NCBI GenBank assembly: GCA_946478775.1 | Contig: CAMLDR010000205.1 | Coordinates: 1 to 6,943 of the forward strand | Source: an uncultured Flavobacteriales bacterium | GTDB lineage: Bacteria; Bacteroidota; Bacteroidia; Flavobacteriales; Crocinitomicaceae | Reading direction: 5' to 3' | Length of the DNA stretch: 6,943 nucleotides | Shown: positions 1 to 6,575 of the stretch, piece after piece | Layout: each line of letters opens with the position of its first letter | How positions within the stretch are numbered: the first letter of the stretch is position 1 | Program-made: the position numbers and the translations under genes | The notes under the pieces: model-generated | What the model was told of the DNA's origin: nothing | The model's input: only the letters and a program-made list of their open reading frames with translations | Database searches by the model: none

Positions 1-20
1 TAACTTTCTCTTTCATTTGC

Positions 21-578
21 ATGGCCGAAGATAAAATAATTTTAGGGATTGACCCCGGAACAACTGTATTAGGATATGGATTAATCCATATTAAAGGCAC
101 GAAAATTGAAATGCTCAACTTCGGAATTATCCAGCTGAATAAACTGGACAATCAGCCCGACAAATTAAAGCGCATTTTTGACCGCATTGACGGACTTATG
201 GAAGAATACAAACCGGATGAAATGGCCATTGAAGCTCCTTTCTTTGGAAAAAATGTCCAATCGATGTTGAAATTGGGAAGAGCACAGGGCGTTGCTATTG
301 CAGCTTCACTGCGAAGAAATATTCCCTACGAAGAATACACTCCCAAACGCATTAAGCAAGCCATTACCGGAAACGGGAATGCTTCTAAAGAACAAGTTGC
401 GGCCATGCTCCAAACCATCCTCCGGTTTGATGAAATACCCAAATACCTGGATGCCACTGATGGATTGGCGGCAGCCGTTTGTCATCATTTTTCAAAAGGA
501 ATTGGGGAAAACAACAAAAGCAAAGGAAGCAGCTGGACGAGTTTTCTAAGTAAAAATCCCGATCGAAAAATAAGATGA
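21..578 (+). CDS. ruvC: Crossover junction endodeoxyribonuclease RuvC
   Basis: RuvC is the Holliday-junction resolvase that works with the RuvAB branch-migration motor in the cytoplasm and nicks four-way junctions symmetrically. The RNase H-like fold is clear. It opens with [12 protein letters not shown], giving catalytic D11. E71 lies in [10 protein letters not shown], and the closing [13 protein letters not shown] segment supplies D144 and D147, matching the four acidic residues of E. coli RuvC. At 185 residues it has the usual family length, with a lysine- and serine-rich tail after residue 160 that probably is not part of the fold. The ATG at 21 is the first possible start; only 20 bases of upstream sequence are visible, so its promoter and upstream neighbour are unknown. 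Its TGA overlaps the next gene's ATG (ATGA, 575-578), suggesting translational coupling. All key residues are present, so it is probably active. Confidence 0.97.
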   Translation: MAEDKIILGIDPGTTVLGYGLIHIKGTKIEMLNFGIIQLNKLDNQPDKLKRIFDRIDGLMEEYKPDEMAIEAPFFGKNVQSMLKLGRAQGVAIAASLRRNIPYEEYTPKRIKQAITGNGNASKEQVAAMLQTILRFDEIPKYLDATDGLAAAVCHHFSKGIGENNKSKGSSWTSFLSKNPDRKIR

Positions 579-1282
579 AAAACCTCCTTATAATTGCCCT
601 TTCTTTTCTTTCTTTTTGTTCATTGAGCCAGGAAGCTGTTTTTGAATGGTATGAAGGTTATTGCCTTTCCAGAGCACAAATCGATACTTCAAAAGCAAAC
701 TATCTGCAAGTTCAGAATGTTCATTACACCATCATCCAGGCTTCGGAATTAAGTCAGCCTTTTTTGGCATACCAGCCAAAAGACACCGCTTATCTGAAAG
801 TCAAGAGTATTCAATTTGAATGTCACAATTTTATAGAGGAACTCGAACAAATGGAATATCCGAAAGGTGCATACTGGACCAATCTGAAAAAATGGAGACT
901 GGATAACCTCCGGGAACAATGTCTTCTGCGCGAAAAAGCAGTCATTGCATTGAATCATCCAAAAGCACTCAGAGGAACCCCTTATTGCAAGGAATGCTCT
1001 CAATATACAGATGCCCTGGAAAAAGGCGGAAAAACCTTATTAAATACCTGGAAAGCATTGCATGACCGGGAAATGGAAGGAGCATTGGATCCCAACCCCA
1101 TTCATCTCGCATTTGAACAGCGATGGAATAGTCCGAACCAGGAATTGTGGGCACGTATTGAAGTGTTAAGGTACGGCTGGTGGAATTGCGTGTTGCAGAA
1201 TCAAAAAGTGTGGCTGAATGAAAGCCAGTACAACCTGGAATTCAAAAAATTAATGACCTCCGTTCAAATTGAGTGCCACTAA
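575..1282 (+). CDS. Secreted protein of unknown function, cysteine-containing
   Basis: I do not recognise this 235-residue protein. It starts with a typical signal peptide: MKN, then a hydrophobic core [11 protein letters not shown], then CSLSQE. Likely cleavage is after S18, leaving an N-terminal glutamine as is common in Bacteroidota. C15 is preceded by phenylalanine, so a lipobox is unlikely. The mature part has seven cysteines (30, 83, 116, 138, 141, 205, 234), including a CKEC pair at 138-141, and is rich in tryptophan and aromatic residues. Disulfides or metal binding are possible but not shown. There is no transmembrane helix after the signal and no T9SS tail. The start codon overlaps the ruvC stop, so the two are probably co-transcribed and coupled; that says little about function. 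The downstream gene is convergent, and the two stop codons overlap. Confidence 0.85.
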   Translation: MKNLLIIALSFLSFCSLSQEAVFEWYEGYCLSRAQIDTSKANYLQVQNVHYTIIQASELSQPFLAYQPKDTAYLKVKSIQFECHNFIEELEQMEYPKGAYWTNLKKWRLDNLREQCLLREKAVIALNHPKALRGTPYCKECSQYTDALEKGGKTLLNTWKALHDREMEGALDPNPIHLAFEQRWNSPNQELWARIEVLRYGWWNCVLQNQKVWLNESQYNLEFKKLMTSVQIECH

Positions 1283-1632
1283 GATTTCTTCTGAAGTTCA
1301 ATAGATTCCTTTTGCAGGTTTTCCATGACCTCATCCAGCATTAATTTGTATTCTTTGTGTGTACTGGTATAATACACGAATGAATCTTCGTATTGCTTTT
1401 CAGTAACGTTTTTACTTTTTAAATAATACCTTCCTGAAGCGGTCATTACTTTGTAATAGCGGTTTACAGTGGAATAAGTTGTTTGTATGTGGCCTTCAAG
1501 GATAAGCATATCCGTCATCAGACCGATCATTTCATCTCTAGAAATGAGATTTTGCGGCTTTTCCAAACCATGCAGCTCACTGTTACAGGACTGCAGAATT
1601 ACCAGGATCAATATGCCAAGAAGTCTTTTCAT
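1279..1632 (-). CDS. DUF4296 domain-containing lipoprotein
   Basis: This is a small (117-residue) predicted lipoprotein of the DUF4296 family, which I know from Bacteroidota and which has no established function. The N-terminus is a type II signal peptide: MKR, hydrophobic GILILVI, then lipobox LQSC with the lipidated cysteine at C16. The remainder looks alpha-helical. DUF4296-like features are the LISRDEMIGLMTDMLILEGHI segment near residues 29-49 and the Y-rich SFVYYTSTHKEYKLMLDEVMENL segment near 84-106, as two parts. The ATG at 1632 overlaps the pyrC TGA (ATGA on the minus strand), making this the last gene of a three-gene operon. Its TAG overlaps the stop codon of the convergent gene. The pairing with dihydroorotase is, from memory, a recurrent neighbourhood in Flavobacteriia, but no functional link to pyrimidine synthesis is evident. 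Confidence 0.88.
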   Translation of the reverse strand: MKRLLGILILVILQSCNSELHGLEKPQNLISRDEMIGLMTDMLILEGHIQTTYSTVNRYYKVMTASGRYYLKSKNVTEKQYEDSFVYYTSTHKEYKLMLDEVMENLQKESIELQKKS

Positions 1633-2966
1633 CTGTTGAAAAACATCCGTTCTCCGGCCTGAGCTCCTGTCAATTGCCCGTTGTTATAAACCAATGTACC
1701 GTTTACAAATGTTTTCTCTACGCTCGAAGAGAAAGTAGTTCCCTCAAACGGAGACCATCCACACTGATAAAGCAACGAGTCCTTTGTAACAGTTGACTTT
1801 TTGTTCAAGTCTACCAAAACCAAATCCGCAAAGTAGCCTTCTCTCAAAAAACCACGGTCTTTAATTTGGAAACAGGTTGCAACAGCATGAGCCATCTTTT
1901 CAACTACCAGTACCAAAGGAATTTTCCCGTTAGCAACTGCATCCAGCATAGCTGGCAAAGCATGTTGTACCAATGGTCCGCCAGAAGGAGCCTGCAGGTA
2001 GTTTTGCTGCTTCTCTTCAATGGTATGTGGTGCATGATCTGTTGCGATCACATCGATCCGGTTATCTAAAAGTGCTTTCCAGATCTGATCTCTGTCAGCG
2101 GCTGTTTTTACTGCCGGATTCCATTTGATCCAGGCACCTTTATTTTCATAATCTGAGTCGGAGAACCACAAATGGTGCACGCAGGCCTCAGCAGTAATTC
2201 GTTTTTGCTCCAGGGGAATGTCATTTCGGAAAAGTTCCGTCTCGATTCCCGTAGAAATATGCAGGATATGTAAGCGTGTATTGTTCTTTTTGGCCAATTC
2301 CACTGCTTTGGATGAAGATAAATAACAAGCTTCGGCACTTCGGATCAGTGGGTGAGCAGACATCGGGATATCTTCTCCGTATTTCTCTTTGTATTCCTCT
2401 AAATTCTTTCTGATTGTTGCTTCGTCTTCGCAATGTGTTGCAATCAACATCGGGACATTTGCAAACAAATGCTCTAAAGTACTGGTATTGTCAACCAGCA
2501 TATTCCCGGTAGATGACCCCATAAATATTTTGACTCCACAAACATCCTGAACGTTTGTTTTCATCACCTCCTCGTAGTTATCATTCGAAGCTCCCATGAA
2601 GAATGAATAATTTGCCGGAGAAACTTCAGATGCGCGCTGGTACTTGGCTTCGAGTAATTCTTGTGTCAGGGTATTCGGGACCGTATTCGGCATTTCCATG
2701 AAAGAGGTGATTCCTCCTGCAACTGCTGCCCGGGATTCCGATTGAATGTTGGCTTTGTGTGTCAATCCCGGTTCTCTGAAATGGACCTGATCATCGATAC
2801 AACCGGGAAGCAGATGCAATCCTTCACAATTGATTTCTTCTACCGCTCCTTCAACCGAAATGGAAGATGCAATTTTAGCAATGCGCTTCCCGTCGATTAA
2901 AACATCTGCAACAAATTCTTTCCCCTCGTTTACAAGCGTTGCGCCTTTCAGTAAAACCTTTGCCAT
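1629..2966 (-). CDS. pyrC: Dihydroorotase
   Basis: The enzyme cyclises N-carbamoyl-aspartate to dihydroorotate in de novo pyrimidine synthesis (cytoplasmic amidohydrolase, binuclear metal site). With the ATG at 2966 it is 445 residues, typical of the Bacteroidota form. Visible motifs are GCIDDQVHFREPG (residues 55-67), MEMPNT (90-95), GVKIFMG with probable metal-bridging lysine K146, ATHCE (H178), HILHIST (H233/H236) and ATDHAPH (D310). The first histidine of the usual HxH metal pair is glutamine here (Q60-V61-H62). I recall this from other Bacteroidota dihydroorotases, so it is probably a lineage feature and not a lesion. A longer reading from a TTG at 2993 is less likely: ATG 2966 forms TAATG with the upstream glycosyltransferase stop, and MAKVLLKGATLV begins the family's usual first strand. 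Other amidohydrolases (hydantoinase, allantoinase) are the alternatives, but the HFREPGLTHK motif favours dihydroorotase. Confidence 0.93.
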   Translation of the reverse strand: MAKVLLKGATLVNEGKEFVADVLIDGKRIAKIASSISVEGAVEEINCEGLHLLPGCIDDQVHFREPGLTHKANIQSESRAAVAGGITSFMEMPNTVPNTLTQELLEAKYQRASEVSPANYSFFMGASNDNYEEVMKTNVQDVCGVKIFMGSSTGNMLVDNTSTLEHLFANVPMLIATHCEDEATIRKNLEEYKEKYGEDIPMSAHPLIRSAEACYLSSSKAVELAKKNNTRLHILHISTGIETELFRNDIPLEQKRITAEACVHHLWFSDSDYENKGAWIKWNPAVKTAADRDQIWKALLDNRIDVIATDHAPHTIEEKQQNYLQAPSGGPLVQHALPAMLDAVANGKIPLVLVVEKMAHAVATCFQIKDRGFLREGYFADLVLVDLNKKSTVTKDSLLYQCGWSPFEGTTFSSSVEKTFVNGTLVYNNGQLTGAQAGERMFFNR

Positions 2967-3679
2967 TACACCTTTAAATTTCTCATTTTCCAAACTCCAA
3001 AGAATGCTTCCTTGAAAATGCTTGAAGACATTTTTGATTCTCCGAACTGACGATCTATGAACGTAATCGGGACTTCAATGATCTTGAAACCTTTTCTTTT
3101 TGCTGCATATTTCATTTCAATCTGGAATGCATATCCTTTGAAATGAATGTTATCCAAATCGATTGCCCTAAGCACTTTATTTGAATAGCACATAAATCCG
3201 GCAGTTGTATCCGAAATCCCGATAAAGAGGATCATTCTAACATAAACCGAAGCAAAATAAGACATCATGATCCTGCCCATTGGCCAGTTCTGAACCTTTC
3301 CTCCTTTGGTATAACGGGAACCGATGCTTACATCTGCACCTTTTTGAGTACATGCTTCCAGCAATCTCGGTAAGTCCAACGGATTATGCGAGAAATCGCA
3401 GTCCATTTCAAAAATATATTCGTAATCTTTTTTGAGAGACCATTTAAACCCGTGGATATATGCTGTTCCCAATCCCAGTTTCCCTTCTCTTTCTTCCAGG
3501 AAAATACGGTTCGGGAATTGCGTCATCAACCCGCGAATAATGTCTGCTGTTCCATCCGGAGAATTATCGTCGACAAAAAGAATGTCAATAGAAACAGGCA
3601 AAGCCATTACTGCTTGAGCCATACGCTCAACATTCTCTTTTTCGTTATACGTAGGAATAATTACAACTGCTCGCGTCAC
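2966..3679 (-). CDS. Polyprenol monophosphomannose synthase (GT2 family)
   Basis: This 237-residue family 2 glycosyltransferase is of the dolichol-phosphate mannose synthase (DPM1) type. It would move mannose from GDP-mannose to a polyprenyl phosphate at the cytoplasmic membrane face, supplying sugar for envelope or protein glycosylation. GT-A motifs occur in order: VVIIPTYNEKEN (5-16), VDDNSPDGT (36-44), the DxD-type MDCDFSHNP (92-100, D93 and D95), IGSRYTKGG (119-127) and the family's terminal signature RQFGESKMS (210-218). There is no C-terminal membrane domain, so it is the short, soluble form. The start codon is GTG at 3679. An in-frame TAA sits at 3688-3686, three codons upstream, and no internal ATG precedes the first motif, so this start is well constrained. 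Its TAA overlaps the pyrC ATG (TAATG). The exact sugar is inferred from the family. Confidence 0.93.
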   Translation of the reverse strand: MTRAVVIIPTYNEKENVERMAQAVMALPVSIDILFVDDNSPDGTADIIRGLMTQFPNRIFLEEREGKLGLGTAYIHGFKWSLKKDYEYIFEMDCDFSHNPLDLPRLLEACTQKGADVSIGSRYTKGGKVQNWPMGRIMMSYFASVYVRMILFIGISDTTAGFMCYSNKVLRAIDLDNIHFKGYAFQIEMKYAAKRKGFKIIEVPITFIDRQFGESKMSSSIFKEAFFGVWKMRNLKV

Positions 3680-3699
3680 GTGGGTTTAATTTCAGGTGA

Positions 3700-3728
3700 T
3701 AAAAATAGTCAAATTCCGCCTCCTTCAA
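3700..3728 (-). promoter_or_regulatory. Candidate promoter for the glycosyltransferase-pyrC-DUF4296 operon
   Basis: On the minus strand a TTG (3728-3726) is followed after 18 bases by TATTTTTA (3707-3700). This resembles the Bacteroidota pattern of a TTG at about -33 and TAnnTTTG at about -7, with the last base mismatched. It would start the transcript roughly 10-20 bases ahead of the GTG at 3679. Short AT-rich matches are common, so this is only a candidate. Confidence 0.35.
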
Positions 3729-3873
3729 CGAATTTATGCAGTTTCTAACATAATTTAAAATTACGAATGCCCCATTTCAAATCACGAACTGATGACTCAC
3801 TAAATAACTTTTACATTTCACATCATATTCACTACATTTAAAGGTATGTACGATTCTTACTTCTAATAATAAT

Positions 3874-3881
3874 TAACTTTG
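3874..3881 (+). promoter_or_regulatory. Candidate -7 promoter element, TAnnTTTG
   Basis: TAACTTTG matches the Bacteroidota -7 consensus TAnnTTTG exactly and lies just before the ATG at 3889. Transcription would begin about 5 bases downstream, giving a nearly leaderless mRNA. No TTG is seen at the expected -33 spacing (around 3848-3854), which weakens the call. Confidence 0.4.
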
Positions 3882-3888
3882 GATATAG

Positions 3889-5280
3889 ATGAAGTGGACT
3901 CCTCAAATAGCATTTTTAGTATTTTCTTTCTGCCTGAATAACTGGTTGTTTGCTCAAACATTTCAAAACATTTCACTTTTAGATCAATGGCACCAGGACA
4001 GCCTGATCTCAAACTCATCAAAAGTGCGTTATTCGGATTGTTTTGGCTTTGTTCAGAACGGGAACGAATATGCAGTGATCGGCTCCACGGAAGGAACGCA
4101 CGTTTTTCTCATCGATCAGCAAGACAAGTTAATTCCAAAAGGGTTTGTGACAGGGCGTTATTCAAGCACATTTGTTCAGCATCGCCAATATGCCGTTTTT
4201 AAGCATTACCTCTATGCCGTTTGTGATGAAGGCCTCAGCAGTTTACAAATCATCGATCTTCAATACCTTCCCGATTCCATTCACCTGGCAAAAGAAGACA
4301 CGCTTCAATTCGGGCGCGTTCACAATATCTTTATTGACAGCGTACAGGAAAAATTCTATTCCTGCATTCACCGAAGTACTGTAAATACCCAAACAATCGA
4401 TTCTCCCATGAAAATCTTCTCGTTGGCTGACCCATTAGCTTTGCAGGAACTCTGGAGCGGGCCAAATGATGTAAATGAAGTACACGATATTTATGTCCGG
4501 AACGGAACAGCTATTCTGAACTGCGGTTACGACGGGCTGAAAGTTTACGATTTCACCAATACCAACGCGCCGATTTACCTGGATTCAAAATCCATTTATA
4601 CGGACCAGGGATACAACCACCAGGGCTGGCTTACTCCGGATGGGACACGCTATTTATTTGCTGATGAAACGAATGGAAAACGAGTAAAGAATTGCAGCTT
4701 CAACGGCTCAGCAGTAACCATCAAAAACTACTTCGGGACGAATTTTGAAAACGGCGCCGTTCCGCACAATATCAAAGCAACGAATGAGTTTGCTTTTGTT
4801 GCTTATTACAATGAAGGTCTCCGGATTTTTGACCTGCGCTATACCGTGCCCCTGGAAGTAGCCCATTACGACACATATCCGGATGAGAATCCCTATAAAA
4901 TGAATGGGAATTGGGGTGTTTTTGCAGATCTTCCTTCCAAAAGGCTGCTTGTTTCAGACAGGCAGTACGGATTGTTCCTGCTTCATTTCGACCAGGAAAA
5001 AATGCTTAAATCATTTCCTCTCCGGGAAGAAATTGCTCTTTTCCCGAATCCGATTTCGAATTCCGAGTCCCTTTTTATGACCATTCCTATTGGAACGGTA
5101 AAAACCGAATGGACCATCTATGACCTAAACGGCAAGCAGGTTTCAGGCGGCATCAGTGAGCATTTCAGTTATGCAGAAATTCCAGTTGATTTTTCTGCAG
5201 GAACTTATCAAATTAAAATCCATCTTTACGATGATAAGGATGAATCACAAGAGATTATTCGAAAATTAGTTGTCCTTTAA
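3889..5280 (+). CDS. Choice-of-anchor B / LVIVD-repeat secreted protein with T9SS sorting domain
   Basis: This is a 463-residue exported protein. A signal peptide (core IAFLVFSFCL, likely cut at A22/Q23 in LFAQT) leads into a beta-propeller-like repeat region, residues about 45-368. Repeating blades carry motifs such as NEYAVIGSTEGTHVFLID (59-76), EGLSSLQIIDL (114-124), YDGLKVYDFTN (214-224), EGLRIFDL (309-316) and QYGLFLLHFD (359-368), with conserved HNI/HDI (145, 199, 293) and NHQGWLTPDGTRYLFADE segments. This pattern fits the choice-of-anchor B family and LVIVD repeats. The last ~80 residues, from LFPNP (384-388) through YDLNGKQV to SAGTYQIKI and a short basic end, form a type A T9SS sorting domain. 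The protein should therefore cross the outer membrane by the Por system and be surface-attached or released. No catalytic residues are evident; a binding or adhesion role is conjecture. A lipoprotein gene follows within 22 bases. Confidence 0.9.
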   Translation: MKWTPQIAFLVFSFCLNNWLFAQTFQNISLLDQWHQDSLISNSSKVRYSDCFGFVQNGNEYAVIGSTEGTHVFLIDQQDKLIPKGFVTGRYSSTFVQHRQYAVFKHYLYAVCDEGLSSLQIIDLQYLPDSIHLAKEDTLQFGRVHNIFIDSVQEKFYSCIHRSTVNTQTIDSPMKIFSLADPLALQELWSGPNDVNEVHDIYVRNGTAILNCGYDGLKVYDFTNTNAPIYLDSKSIYTDQGYNHQGWLTPDGTRYLFADETNGKRVKNCSFNGSAVTIKNYFGTNFENGAVPHNIKATNEFAFVAYYNEGLRIFDLRYTVPLEVAHYDTYPDENPYKMNGNWGVFADLPSKRLLVSDRQYGLFLLHFDQEKMLKSFPLREEIALFPNPISNSESLFMTIPIGTVKTEWTIYDLNGKQVSGGISEHFSYAEIPVDFSAGTYQIKIHLYDDKDESQEIIRKLVVL

Positions 5281-5281
5281 T

Positions 5282-5314
5282 ATGAATCTAAAATCCAATA
5301 CAATGAATCTAAAA
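5282..5314 (+). repeat. 12-bp in-frame direct repeat at a gene start
   Basis: ATGAATCTAAAA occurs at 5282-5293 and again at 5303-5314. The 21-base offset keeps both copies in frame, so each offers a start codon and encodes MNLK. It looks like a small tandem duplication of the translation start. Confidence 0.85.
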
Positions 5315-5923
5315 CACGCAATTATCCCTGCTTTATCCATCGCATTTTTCCTGCTAGGTGCTTGCGGTGGTCCGGTTAAAAAAGATTATTCCAAAGAAGT
5401 GGATGAAGGCACTTTCAAGGGAAATGTTTATACCAGTCAGGCATTGGGCTGGACGATGGAATTTCCGGACAACTGGATTGTTACCAGTAAATCAAGTTTG
5501 GAAGCATTAGATCAACGCAGCAAGGAATTAGTCGACGATACAACCTCCAATATGTCAGGTCTAAAAAGAACATTGGCATTTCAAAAGAATTTCGAGAACA
5601 ACTTTCAATCAACCTGGGAAGAATTTTCCGGTGACGAAGCTTCTTACAAAAGAATTGTTACACAAAACCATCAGCTGATCTATAACAATTACCTGGAGCG
5701 CAAAATATTTGCAGATACAACAGCAGGAAAATTAACAGTAAGTGGTGTTACATTCGACACATTCGAGCTTTCTTTAAATGACCGCGAGGCAAAGGTTTTC
5801 ACTACTCAATTACTCATGAATGCGTTGGTGAAAGGGAAATTCATGACGGTCATTATTTCTTACGACAATGCTGCCGATAAAGAAAAGATTTTGGGCTTGT
5901 TCAGGAAATCGACTTTTAAATAG
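5303..5923 (+). CDS. Predicted lipoprotein, possibly PsbP/Mog1-like
   Basis: With the ATG at 5303 this is a 206-residue lipoprotein: short basic start MNLKH, hydrophobic core IIPALSIAFFL, then lipobox LGAC with lipidated C21. The mature protein begins GGPVKKDYSKE and runs into YTSQALGWTMEFPDNWIV (43-60). That aromatic 'GWTMEFPDNW' strand, together with a late FMTVIISYDN strand (180-189) and a closing helix (ADKEKILGLFRKS), resembles the PsbP/Mog1/DcrB fold seen in many small bacterial lipoproteins. This is a fold impression only; I can give no function. An alternative in-frame ATG at 5282 lies one base after the upstream TAA and would add seven residues (MNLKSNT). The 5303 start gives the more normal signal peptide. 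It is probably co-transcribed with the T9SS protein upstream. Its 3' side faces a large inverted repeat. Confidence 0.82.
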   Translation: MNLKHAIIPALSIAFFLLGACGGPVKKDYSKEVDEGTFKGNVYTSQALGWTMEFPDNWIVTSKSSLEALDQRSKELVDDTTSNMSGLKRTLAFQKNFENNFQSTWEEFSGDEASYKRIVTQNHQLIYNNYLERKIFADTTAGKLTVSGVTFDTFELSLNDREAKVFTTQLLMNALVKGKFMTVIISYDNAADKEKILGLFRKSTFK

Positions 5924-5932
5924 TGTTCTAAT

Positions 5933-6014
5933 TTTTTCACCGCAAAGAGTGAAAGGACGCAAAGGAATCTGTAATATCAAAAACTTAGCGTCTTTGCTTC
6001 TTAGCGGTGAAAAG
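5933..6014. repeat. Long imperfect inverted repeat (dispersed CACCGCAAAG-type element)
   Basis: TTTTCACCGC (5934-5943) pairs perfectly with GCGGTGAAAA (6004-6013). Inside it AAGA/TCTT (5945-5948 with 5999-6002), AAA/TTT (5952-5954 with 5993-5995), GACGC/GCGTC (5956-5960 with 5988-5992) and AAG/CTT (5962-5964 with 5984-5986) continue the stem, around a 19-base loop at 5965-5983. Each arm contains its own short direct repeat (CGCAAAG twice on the left, TTAGCG twice on the right). Sequences of the type CACCGCAAAGACGCAAAG are, from memory, abundant intergenic repeats in Bacteroidota and some other phyla. It separates the convergent lipoprotein and recX genes and may end both transcripts. Neither strand has a U-run after the stem, so it is not a standard intrinsic terminator. 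Confidence 0.8.
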
Positions 6015-6019
6015 AAAAT

Positions 6020-6526
6020 TTACTCTTCTTCTCCAAGAGCAGACAAAGCTTCATAGATCAAATCGTTCTCAAAGCCTTTTGATTGTGCGTAACGCAGGAT
6101 TTTTGCTTTCTTTTTCCAGGGATCTTTCTCATTAGAAAGGTCCTTTTGTTTTTTCGCAATTTCGTGCTTCAGGATTTCGAAATACTCGTCCGGATTGATC
6201 GTTTTAAAAGCCATTTGGATCATCCTTTCCGGGATTTGTTTCAATCTCAATCCTTGTCTGATCTTGATCCTGCCCCAATGTTTGATTCGCAGTTTACCTG
6301 AAACATATGCTTCTGCAAAACGACCCTCATCCAGGAATTTGTTTTCGATCAAATATGCCGTTAACTGATCTACCTGTTCGGAACTTAATCCCCAGGAGAA
6401 GAGCTTGTTCTTTACTTCAAAATGGCTTCTGTCCTGGTAAGCACAATAAGATTCGATTTTAGCCTTTGCCTCTAAAAAGGATATTTTTTTCGACCCTTTT
6501 GACGTTTCTTGATCCATCTCATTCAT
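6020..6526 (-). CDS. recX: Regulatory protein RecX
   Basis: RecX binds RecA filaments and limits or modulates recombinase activity in the cytoplasm. This 168-residue protein has the three-helix repeat layout of the family: a first repeat with [16 protein letters not shown] (27-42), a second with [21 protein letters not shown] (59-79, holding the hallmark FLDEGRFA) followed by [16 protein letters not shown] (84-99), and a weaker third repeat from about residue 113 to the acidic end. The ATG at 6526 immediately follows an in-frame TAG (6529-6527), so it is the earliest possible start; ATG 6517 (MDQ...) is an alternative. Upstream lie two strong Shine-Dalgarno-like runs and a three-codon mini-ORF ending in ATGA overlap with this start. 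recA is not in the window. The gene follows the RNase G-like gene on the same strand, separated by 65 bases containing a probable terminator. Confidence 0.93.
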   Translation of the reverse strand: MNEMDQETSKGSKKISFLEAKAKIESYCAYQDRSHFEVKNKLFSWGLSSEQVDQLTAYLIENKFLDEGRFAEAYVSGKLRIKHWGRIKIRQGLRLKQIPERMIQMAFKTINPDEYFEILKHEIAKKQKDLSNEKDPWKKKAKILRYAQSKGFENDLIYEALSALGEEE

Positions 6527-6559
6527 CTAGACATTAGTATTCCTCCCCCTTTACCTCCT
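6523..6559 (-). promoter_or_regulatory. recX leader: Shine-Dalgarno-like runs and three-codon mini-ORF
   Basis: Minus-strand order: AGGAGGT (6559-6553), then GGAGGA (6546-6541), then six bases, then ATG TCT AGA TGA (6534-6523). The mini-ORF encodes Met-Ser-Arg, and its TGA overlaps the recX ATG at 6526 as ATGA. GGAGGA is at good ribosome-binding distance from the mini-ORF start and 14 bases from the recX ATG. Strong Shine-Dalgarno sequences are unusual in Bacteroidota. Whether the mini-ORF is translated is unknown. Confidence 0.4.
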
Positions 6560-6575
6560 TCCAAAGACTTTAACG

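Larger units (their letters stand above)
3680..3888. other. Divergent intergenic region
   Basis: A 209-bp AT-rich spacer separates two divergently transcribed units, so promoters for both must lie here or in the flanking coding ends. I see no convincing coding frame, RNA gene, operator palindrome or riboswitch. The right half contains several imperfect TAnnTTTG-like octamers on the plus strand (TAACTTTT near 3805, TACATTTA at 3833-3840) besides the exact match at 3874-3881. Confidence 0.7.

Noticed and set aside
1265..1300. Possible hairpin (ATTGA...TCAAT) across the convergent stop codons
   Set aside because: Only about five AT-rich pairs with a long loop and no U-run, so too weak to call a terminator.
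1866..2433. Several open frames on both strands inside pyrC
   Set aside because: They are out-of-frame readings of a well-supported dihydroorotase with low-complexity or motif-free translations.
2967..2993. A nine-codon longer pyrC starting at TTG 2993
   Set aside because: It needs a TTG start and overlaps the glycosyltransferase end by 28 bases, whereas ATG 2966 forms a TAATG junction and begins at the family's usual first strand.
3716..3725. AAGGAGGCGG on the minus strand, a Shine-Dalgarno-like run upstream of the glycosyltransferase
   Set aside because: It is about 36 bases from the GTG start, with no sensible start codon at ribosome-binding distance, and falls between the candidate promoter elements.
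3386..3748. 120-codon open frame on the plus strand opposite the glycosyltransferase
   Set aside because: It lies antisense to a gene with clear GT2 motifs, and its translation has no recognisable domain.
5924..6056. Short plus-strand open frame running from the lipoprotein end into recX
   Set aside because: It runs through the inverted repeat and antisense to recX and has no protein-like features.
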